A stretch of 5,034 bases of DNA, from NCBI GenBank assembly GCA_025458415.1, contig JALOSN010000120.1, positions 1 to 5,034 on the forward strand. Direction: 5' to 3'. The translations under genes were made by a program, and so were the position numbers. Numbering within the stretch: the first letter of the stretch is position 1; the number at the start of each line of letters is the position of its first letter. The DNA comes from Hydrogenophaga sp. (GTDB lineage Bacteria > Pseudomonadota > Gammaproteobacteria > Burkholderiales > Burkholderiaceae_C). Below are positions 1 through 4,017 of this stretch, piece by piece. The notes under the pieces were generated by a model that searched no databases, was not told where the DNA came from, and worked only from the letters and a program-made list of their open reading frames with translations.

Positions 1-1
1 G

Positions 2-1252
2 AACTACCGCTCGACCGGCGCCATCCTGCGCGCGGCCAACAACGTGATCGGCCCCAACCCCAAGCTGTTTCCCAAGACGCTGTGGAGCGACCTGGGCGAA
101 GGCGAGCCGGTGCGCGTGGTGGACGCCGACAACGAGGACCACGAGGCCGAGCGCGCGGTGGCACGCATCCAGAGCCTGCGCGCCAACAGCCCGCACAAGG
201 AATGGCGCGACTTCGCCATCCTGTACCGCGCCAATCACATGGCGCGCTCGTTCGAGCAGGCGCTGCGCCGCGCCAACATCCCCTACAAGGTCTCGGGTGG
301 TCAGAGTTTCTTCGACAAGGCCGAAATCCGGGACCTGTGCGCCTGGCTGCGCCTGATCACCAACAACAACGACGATCCGGCCTTCCTGCGCGCCGCCACC
401 ACGCCCAAGCGCGGCATCGGCCACACCACGCTGGGCCAGCTGGGGGCCTTTGCCACGCGGTACAAGCTCAGCCTGTTCGAGGCCCTGTTTTCGCACTCGC
501 TGCCCAGCGCGGTCAACGGCCGCGCCATCGCCGCTTTGCACGAGTTCGGCCGCCAGGTCAACGACCTGGAGTACCGCGCCCGCCACACCGTGGGTCACGA
601 AGCGGCCCGCACCTTCCTGGACGGCTGGCTCAAGGACATCGGCTACGAACAGCACCTGTACGACAGCGAAGACAACGAGAAGATCGCTGCCGCGCGCTGG
701 GCCAACGTCATTGACTTTGTCGACTGGGTGGCCGGTCGTTGTGGTGGACGGATCGAGCAGGAGGCCGGCCTGCAGATCGAGTCGGAGCGCAAGTCGCTGC
801 TGGAAGTGGTGCAGACCATTGCCCTCATTTCCACCTTGGGCGAGCGCGAGCAGGACCAGAACGTGGTCACCCTGTCCACCCTGCACGCCTCCAAGGGCCT
901 GGAGTGGCCGCATGTGGTGCTGGTCGGCGTCAACGAAGGCCTGCTGCCCTTCAAGATCGACGAAGCCGACAGCGATCTGCCTGCCTCGGCGCTGGCCGAT
1001 CGCCTGCAGGAAGAGCGACGCCTGATGTACGTGGGCATCACGCGGGCCCAGCGCACGCTGGCGGTGAGCTGGCTCAAGCGCCGCAAGAAGGGTCGCGAGA
1101 GTGTGCCCGGCCAGAAGAGCCGCTTCATCGAAGAAATGGGTCTGGACAAGGCAACGGTGAAGGAAGATCCGCGCGAAAAGCTGCGCGCCTTGCGCGCCGA
1201 GTTTGCCGAGCGGGCCCGCCTGGCCGCGGCCTCGGAGACCTCCGGTGGCTGA
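2..1252 (+). CDS. rep: ATP-dependent DNA helicase Rep (UvrD/Rep superfamily 1), C-terminal part
   Basis: This is a 3'-5' superfamily 1A DNA helicase, cut by the left window edge. About 416 residues are visible, against a usual family length near 670, so the N-terminal Walker A and B part is missing. The visible part opens with motif IV (NYRS, bases 2-13). It continues through the 2B-type region, including the IPYKVSGGQSFF block near 281-316. Motif V (VTLSTLHASKGLE) is at 866-904 and motif VI (EERRLMYVGITRAQ) at 1010-1051; its Arg contacts ATP in this family. Alignment from memory to E. coli Rep is close along the whole length (NYRS-x-G-x-IL, IPYKISGG, TLHASKGLEFP), and Rep fits better than UvrD or PcrA. 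Between the EGLLP stretch and motif VI there are roughly a dozen more residues than in E. coli Rep. Rep helps replication forks through protein-DNA blocks. The stop overlaps the next gene's start, suggesting co-transcription. The Rep/UvrD family call is near certain; the rep symbol is slightly less so. Confidence 0.93.
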   Translation, partial: NYRSTGAILRAANNVIGPNPKLFPKTLWSDLGEGEPVRVVDADNEDHEAERAVARIQSLRANSPHKEWRDFAILYRANHMARSFEQALRRANIPYKVSGGQSFFDKAEIRDLCAWLRLITNNNDDPAFLRAATTPKRGIGHTTLGQLGAFATRYKLSLFEALFSHSLPSAVNGRAIAALHEFGRQVNDLEYRARHTVGHEAARTFLDGWLKDIGYEQHLYDSEDNEKIAAARWANVIDFVDWVAGRCGGRIEQEAGLQIESERKSLLEVVQTIALISTLGEREQDQNVVTLSTLHASKGLEWPHVVLVGVNEGLLPFKIDEADSDLPASALADRLQEERRLMYVGITRAQRTLAVSWLKRRKKGRESVPGQKSRFIEEMGLDKATVKEDPREKLRALRAEFAERARLAAASETSGG

Positions 1253-1739
1253 GCCGACGTGGCTGGTCCGCTGGACAAGGCAGCTGGCCGCCCTGGCCCT
1301 GCTGCTGTCGACCCAGGTCCAGGCCCAGACCCCGGCAGCCTGCCCCGCGGCCGACGCGGTGCAACCGGTGCACCTGTACGGTGAATGGTCGCTGGAGCTG
1401 TGGAAAGACGGAACCCCGGTCAACGGTCCGTCCATGTCCGGCGAACCCGCCTGGCGGGGCCGCGTGCGCTTTGAACGGCATCCGGAATTCGAGGGCAATG
1501 TGCGCGGGCAGGTGTGGTTGCGCGAAGGCGTCGCCCCGCACCAGCTGGCCGGGGATGTCACCGATGGCGAACTGGTGCTGGACGAATCGGCCGATGGTCA
1601 GCGCATCGACGCGGTCTGGGTGGGTGTGCCCCAGGACTGCGCCCGGCGGTTCGAAGGCACCCGCCGCCCCGCCGACCACCGCTCGGCCGACGAGCCCCTG
1701 CTCCGGTTCCGCCTGAGCAAGACCCCGGGCTGGCGCTGA
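1245..1739 (+). CDS. Small exported protein of unknown function
   Basis: I do not recognise a characterised family. The GTG start at 1245 is chosen because a GGAG (1234-1237) lies 7 bases upstream and because it leaves a compact signal peptide; the frame stays open upstream to a possible TTG at 1203, but that adds an Arg/Pro-rich stretch inside rep. From GTG the product is 164 residues. It has a signal peptide of about 27 residues: Arg9 and Arg12, a Leu/Ala core at 14-21, and probable cleavage after VQA (27|28). The mature part, about 137 residues, is rich in Trp, Asp and Gly and reads as beta-strand (HLYGEWSLELW, RVRFERHPEFEG, DGELVLDESADG, IDAVWVGVPQDC). Its two cysteines, Cys33 and Cys132, could form a periplasmic disulfide. 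No lipobox is seen. The start overlaps the rep stop by 8 bases, implying translational coupling. Similar hypothetical proteins follow rep in related genomes as far as I recall; this was not checked. Confidence 0.8.
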   Translation: MAEPTWLVRWTRQLAALALLLSTQVQAQTPAACPAADAVQPVHLYGEWSLELWKDGTPVNGPSMSGEPAWRGRVRFERHPEFEGNVRGQVWLREGVAPHQLAGDVTDGELVLDESADGQRIDAVWVGVPQDCARRFEGTRRPADHRSADEPLLRFRLSKTPGWR

Positions 1740-1761
1740 CCAGGCCCGTGGCCGGCTCCGC

Positions 1762-1779
1762 CTGGACGTCCGCGTCCGG
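1762..1779 (+). other. GC-rich hairpin after the rep/exported-protein unit
   Basis: A 7-bp stem (CTGGACG pairing with CGTCCGG, one G-T pair) encloses a TCCG loop, starting 22 bases after the stop at 1739. No T-run follows directly; the next T-run (1815-1820) is too far away. It is therefore at best a weak or factor-dependent 3' end for the upstream transcript, and might be chance in such GC-rich DNA. Confidence 0.3.
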
Positions 1780-1810
1780 CGCAGCGTCGACCCATCTCCC
1801 TGCTTGCATC

Positions 1811-1848
1811 ATAGTTTTTTGGCTATGACGGCGATAGCCACAGGCTAT
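1811..1848 (+). promoter_or_regulatory. Candidate OxyR operator (tandem ATAG/CTAT array)
   Basis: Four quarter-sites lie in the order expected of an OxyR tetramer site: ATAG (1811-1814), 8 bases, CTAT (1823-1826), 7 bases, ATAG (1834-1837), 7 bases, CTAT (1845-1848). The family pattern is ATAG and CTAT alternating at 7-base intervals, so only the first gap is off, by one base. The proximal half is a perfect 7-bp inverted repeat, GATAGCC-ACA-GGCTATC (1833-1849). The internal T and A of the consensus are replaced by C and G. It lies 140 bases upstream of a cytochrome c peroxidase start, a peroxide-defence and peroxide-respiration gene. The alternative is a copy of a dispersed intergenic repeat, since short GCTAT/ATAGC repeats are common in Comamonadaceae. 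No binding has been shown. Confidence 0.6.
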
Positions 1849-1865
1849 CCAGATCGGTCGCCGTT

Positions 1866-1879
1866 TTGCTGCAGGTCAA
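1866..1879 (+). promoter_or_regulatory. Candidate FNR/Anr-type box
   Basis: TTGCTGCAGGTCAA matches the FNR/Anr consensus TTGAT-N4-ATCAA at 8 of the 10 defined positions. It sits within a wider inverted repeat, TTTTG (1864-1868) and CAAAA (1877-1881). Its centre (1872.5) is 41.5 bases upstream of the start site predicted from the -10 at 1902-1907, which is the class II activator position. FNR or Anr control of di-haem cytochrome c peroxidases is known in E. coli and Pseudomonas. Both the site and the regulator are inferred here. Confidence 0.55.
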
Positions 1880-1901
1880 AAGTGGTTCGGGTTTACCCGC
1901 A

Positions 1902-1907
1902 TAGAGT
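1902..1907 (+). promoter_or_regulatory. Candidate -10 element of the peroxidase promoter
   Basis: TAGAGT agrees with TATAAT at 4 of 6 positions. There is no good -35 hexamer 17 bases upstream; the FNR-like box occupies that zone, as expected of an activator-dependent class II promoter. Transcription would start near 1914, leaving a leader of about 75 bases before the ATG at 1989. A perfect 12-base inverted repeat, CGGGT-TT-ACCCG (1888-1899), lies just upstream of this element; its role, if any, is unknown. Confidence 0.4.
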
Positions 1908-1988
1908 GAACCCGTCACCCGCCACCGTCTGCGGAAGCACACCCCGCCACCAGGCCGTGACGCGTCATTCAACGAAAGCGAGTACCTC

Positions 1989-3008
1989 ATGAAAACCACG
2001 AATCGAAACCTCTCCCGGGCCCTGTGTGCCGTGGCGGCAGCCGCGATGTGGGCGTCCACACCGGCGCTGGCGCAGAAACGCACGGACGAGCCCGTCTCCA
2101 CCATCCCGGCGGTGCGCAACATCGACCCGGCCAAGGTCGAGCTCGGCAAAAAGCTGTTCTTCGACCCGCGACTGTCCAAGTCGGGCTTCATCTCCTGCAA
2201 CAGCTGCCACAACCTGAGCATGGGTGGCTCGGACAACCTGAAGACCTCCATCGGCCACAACTGGCAGCAGGGCCCGATCAACTCGCCCACCGTCCTCAAC
2301 TCCAGCCTGAACCTGGCGCAGTTCTGGGACGGCCGCGCCAAGGACCTGAAAGAACAGGCCGGCGGTCCGATCGCCAACCCCGGCGAGATGGCCTTCACCC
2401 ACGAACTGGCCATCGATACCCTCAAGTCCATTCCAGGCTATGTCGCCGAATTCAGGCAGGTGTTCAAGCACGACAAGCTGACCATCGACGAAGTGACCAG
2501 TGCCATTGCCGCATTTGAAGAAACCCTGGTGACACCCAACTCGCGCTTTGACCGCTGGCTCGATGGCGACAACGCCGCCCTGAGCAAGAACGAGCTTGAA
2601 GGCTACAAGCTGTTCAAGGACAGTGGCTGCGTGGCCTGCCACAACGGCCCCAACCTGGGTGGCAATTCCTTCCAGAAGATGGGTGTGGTCACCGCCTACA
2701 AGACCGCCAGCACCGCCCAGGGCCGTGTCGAGGTCACCGGCAAGGACGCCGACCGCCTGAACTTCAAGGTGCCGACCCTGCGCAACGTCGAACTGACCTA
2801 CCCCTACTTCCACGACGGGCAGGCCCAGACCCTCACCGTGGCCGTCGACCTGATGGGTCGGCTGCAACTGGGCCGCGAGTTCACCAAGGACGAGAACGCC
2901 AAGATCGTGGCCTTCCTCAAGACCCTGACCGGCCAGCAGCCCCAGTTTGCGCTGCCCATTCTGCCGCCGTCCAGCGACAAGACCCCGCCGCCGCGGCCTT
3001 TCAACTGA
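1989..3008 (+). CDS. ccpA: Di-haem cytochrome c peroxidase, periplasmic
   Basis: This complete 339-residue protein reduces H2O2 to water in the periplasm, using electrons from small c-type cytochromes or cupredoxins. A signal peptide ends at ALA (28|29). There are two haem-c sites: CNSCH (Cys70, Cys73, His74) for the low-potential peroxidatic haem and CVACH (Cys214, Cys217, His218) for the high-potential haem. By recalled alignment to Pseudomonas aeruginosa CcpA, His90 (in TSIGH) matches the labile distal ligand His71. Trp113 (in QFWDGRA) matches the inter-haem Trp, and Met289 (in DLMGRLQLG) matches the high-potential haem ligand Met275. The PYFHDG motif (272-277) is conserved. Length is normal, and all ligands needed for a classical enzyme that is activated by half-reduction are present, which argues against MauG. 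The ribosome site is weak (GCGAG, 1978-1982). The gene appears monocistronic, with its own upstream control region and a strong terminator. Haem loading would need the cytochrome c maturation system, not seen here. Confidence 0.95.
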   Translation: MKTTNRNLSRALCAVAAAAMWASTPALAQKRTDEPVSTIPAVRNIDPAKVELGKKLFFDPRLSKSGFISCNSCHNLSMGGSDNLKTSIGHNWQQGPINSPTVLNSSLNLAQFWDGRAKDLKEQAGGPIANPGEMAFTHELAIDTLKSIPGYVAEFRQVFKHDKLTIDEVTSAIAAFEETLVTPNSRFDRWLDGDNAALSKNELEGYKLFKDSGCVACHNGPNLGGNSFQKMGVVTAYKTASTAQGRVEVTGKDADRLNFKVPTLRNVELTYPYFHDGQAQTLTVAVDLMGRLQLGREFTKDENAKIVAFLKTLTGQQPQFALPILPPSSDKTPPPRPFN

Positions 3009-3014
3009 AGCCCC

Positions 3015-3030
3015 CACCGGGCGACCGGTG
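3015..3030 (+). other. First 3'-end hairpin after the peroxidase gene
   Basis: The arms CACCGG (3015-3020) and CCGGTG (3025-3030) close a GCGA loop, which fits the stable GNRA class. It starts 6 bases after the stop codon and is not followed by a T-run, so it is not itself a terminator. It may protect the mRNA 3' end or assist the terminator 8 bases downstream. Confidence 0.5.
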
Positions 3031-3037
3031 TGATGCC

Positions 3038-3066
3038 AACCGGCCCTTCGGGGCCGGTTTTTGTTT
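3038..3066 (+). terminator. Intrinsic terminator of the peroxidase gene
   Basis: A perfect 9-bp stem (AACCGGCCC at 3038-3046, GGGCCGGTT at 3051-3059) closes a TTCG tetraloop with a C-G closing pair, the very stable cUUCGg type. A T-rich tail (TTTTT, G, TTT) follows at 3058-3066. It separates the peroxidase transcript from the promoter at 3120. Confidence 0.92.
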
Positions 3067-3119
3067 GTGGCTGTATCCCGGGCTCCACGTGCCTGGCGCC
3101 GAATCCACCTGAGGTCCAC

Positions 3120-3148
3120 TTGTATTGAGAGTGATTCTCATTTAATAT
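3120..3148 (+). promoter_or_regulatory. Candidate sigma70-type promoter of the small two-gene operon
   Basis: A -35 candidate, TTGTAT (3120-3125), and a -10 candidate, TAATAT (3143-3148), are separated by exactly 17 bases. The -35 is weak (3 of 6); the -10 matches 4 of 6. The stretch is clearly more AT-rich than its surroundings. Transcription would start near 3155, about 42 bases before the ATG at 3197. Confidence 0.5.
3126..3140 (+). promoter_or_regulatory. Candidate Fur box
   Basis: TGAGAGT-G-ATTCTCA fits the 7-1-7 Fur pattern TGATAAT-N-ATTATCA, with 11 of 14 arm positions matching; its two arms are complementary at 6 of 7 positions. It fills the spacer between the -35 and -10 candidates, so iron-loaded Fur bound here would block RNA polymerase. 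The two genes that follow are predicted to be made when iron is scarce. Confidence 0.72.
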
Positions 3149-3196
3149 GGGAATGCGACACCCCGAACTCACACACCCGCCCTCCAGGAGCCTGCC

Positions 3197-3535
3197 ATGC
3201 ATTCCGCCGCCCCGCCGTCCGCCGACGAATCCTACGATCTGCCCTGTGCCGAGGCGCTGCTGGCCGGCAGCCTGGCGCTCATGACCGGCCACGCCCAGAG
3301 CGACTGCGCACGCCAACGCCACCTGATGGCGCGCAAGATCCGCTCCAACCTGTTCTTCCTCGCCCAGCACCCGGGCGTCAACGGCCCGTTCCGCACGGTG
3401 CTGCAGCGCATGCACGAACACTGGGACCAGCTGGTGCAGGCCCATCCGGCCGAACCGCCGGCTTCGCGTGCCCACACCCCCGAGCTGCTGCCCGAAACCC
3501 GGTTGTGGCACCCACCGGCGGAGCACCTGCAATGA
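3197..3535 (+). CDS. Small His-rich protein of unknown function, probably iron-regulated
   Basis: This is a 112-residue protein I cannot assign to a characterised family. The ATG at 3197 has a good AGGAG (3186-3190) 6 bases upstream and is the first gene after a Fur-box promoter. There is no signal peptide or clear membrane span, so it is probably cytoplasmic. Residues 14-83 read as helical, with blocks AEALLAGSLALMTG (18-31), ARQRHLMARKIRSNLFFLAQHPG (38-60, contents approximate) and FRTVLQRMHEHWDQLVQAH (65-83). The last 30 residues are Pro-rich and probably disordered. It holds ten histidines in 112 residues, including His73 and His75, and two cysteines (Cys17, Cys37), so metal or haem contact is conceivable but unproven. 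Its stop overlaps the next start as ATGA, so the two proteins are probably made in a fixed ratio. I recall similar hypothetical proteins in Comamonadaceae, with no known role. Confidence 0.8.
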   Translation: MHSAAPPSADESYDLPCAEALLAGSLALMTGHAQSDCARQRHLMARKIRSNLFFLAQHPGVNGPFRTVLQRMHEHWDQLVQAHPAEPPASRAHTPELLPETRLWHPPAEHLQ

Positions 3536-3924
3536 GACCACCCCGAACCCTGTCACGGCCCGTCAGCGCCCTGGTCCAGGAGCACGCCGTGCTCAGCCGC
3601 CAGCTCGGGGGACTCCAGTTGCGGGTATCCACACTGCTGGCCCAGCAGCGGACCGAAATCGGTCGGCTCGACCAGGAGGCCGTCCGACTGCGGGGACAAT
3701 TGCTGGTGACCCGTACCGCGCTGCTGTGGGGACTGCCGGGCGCCGCGGTGCTGGCCCGGCCCGCCGGGACCGGCGAGCGGACCACACGCGAACGCACGCC
3801 CACGCTGCCTCAGAGCCGACCGGTGCTCTGCCAGGTGGCCTGCATCGGGCATGCACACGCCTGGCTCGACGACCAGGGCCAATGCACGCGGGACGGCCAG
3901 GCCTGCGAGCGCCTGGGCGACTGA
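3532..3924 (+). CDS. Small protein with predicted coiled coil and C-terminal Cys/His cluster, function unknown
   Basis: This is a 130-residue protein, not recognised. The same frame is open from 3061, but the ATG at 3532 is chosen: it overlaps the previous stop (ATGA), has GGAG (3520-3523) 8 bases upstream, and upstream codons would duplicate the preceding gene out of frame. Residues 10-65 are Leu/Gln/Arg-rich with heptad-like spacing, probably a coiled coil, running into a short hydrophobic patch (63-75, ALLWGLPGAAVLA) that is too short for a confident membrane span. A Thr/Arg/Pro-rich linker (76-97) follows. The tail carries Cys100-x3-Cys104-x2-His107-x-His109-x8-Cys118-x6-Cys125, which could bind a metal. 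There is no CxxCH haem motif and no signal peptide. As second gene of a putative Fur-controlled operon, a role in iron-limited physiology is plausible. A terminator follows 42 bases after the stop. Confidence 0.75.
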   Translation: MRPPRTLSRPVSALVQEHAVLSRQLGGLQLRVSTLLAQQRTEIGRLDQEAVRLRGQLLVTRTALLWGLPGAAVLARPAGTGERTTRERTPTLPQSRPVLCQVACIGHAHAWLDDQGQCTRDGQACERLGD

Positions 3925-3966
3925 ACATCACCCGCCCCGCAGGTCATTCATTCGGTCAGGCCCCAG

Positions 3967-3999
3967 AAAAAAAGCCCACCGGCGCACCGGTGGGCTTTT
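3967..3999. terminator. Bidirectional intrinsic terminator between convergent genes
   Basis: A perfect 13-bp stem (arms 3970-3982 and 3987-3999, core GCCCACCGG/CCGGTGGGC) closes a 4-base CGCA loop. On the plus strand it ends in TTTT (3996-3999). On the minus strand the seven As at 3967-3973 become a 7-T tail, so it is stronger for the symporter gene ending at 4018. It serves both the two-gene operon and the symporter. Confidence 0.92.
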
Positions 4000-4017
4000 G
4001 GGTCAGGCAGACGCCGC

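Noticed and set aside
643..1278. Minus-strand open frame opposite rep
   Set aside because: Ser/Arg-rich translation with no domain, lying fully against conserved helicase motifs V and VI on the other strand.
739..1716. Plus-strand frame spanning rep and the exported-protein gene
   Set aside because: It is out of frame with both genes and its product is Arg/Pro/Ala-rich without motifs; both overlapped genes have good starts and domains.
1811..1850. Rho-independent terminator formed by the GATAGCC/GGCTATC hairpin
   Set aside because: The T-run (1815-1820) lies before the stem, not after it, and the stem is only 7 bp; the alternating ATAG/CTAT spacing fits an operator better.
1804..1992. Plus-strand 62-codon frame before the peroxidase gene
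   Set aside because: It starts within the OxyR-like array, has no ribosome site, and ends inside the peroxidase start; its composition is unremarkable.
1989..3008. MauG (tryptophan tryptophylquinone maturation) as an alternative call
   Set aside because: The haem-ligand Met (Met289) and distal His90 segments match classical cytochrome c peroxidase, and no methylamine dehydrogenase gene is nearby.
1965..3119. Long minus-strand open frame (384 codons) opposite the peroxidase gene
   Set aside because: It is the antisense shadow of a clear di-haem peroxidase gene; its translation is Gly/Val/Gln-rich with no recognisable domain, as expected in high-GC DNA.
3061..3531. N-terminal extension of the 130-residue protein
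   Set aside because: The extension overlaps the terminator tail, the promoter and the whole preceding gene; the ATG at 3532 has a ribosome site and the ATGA overlap.
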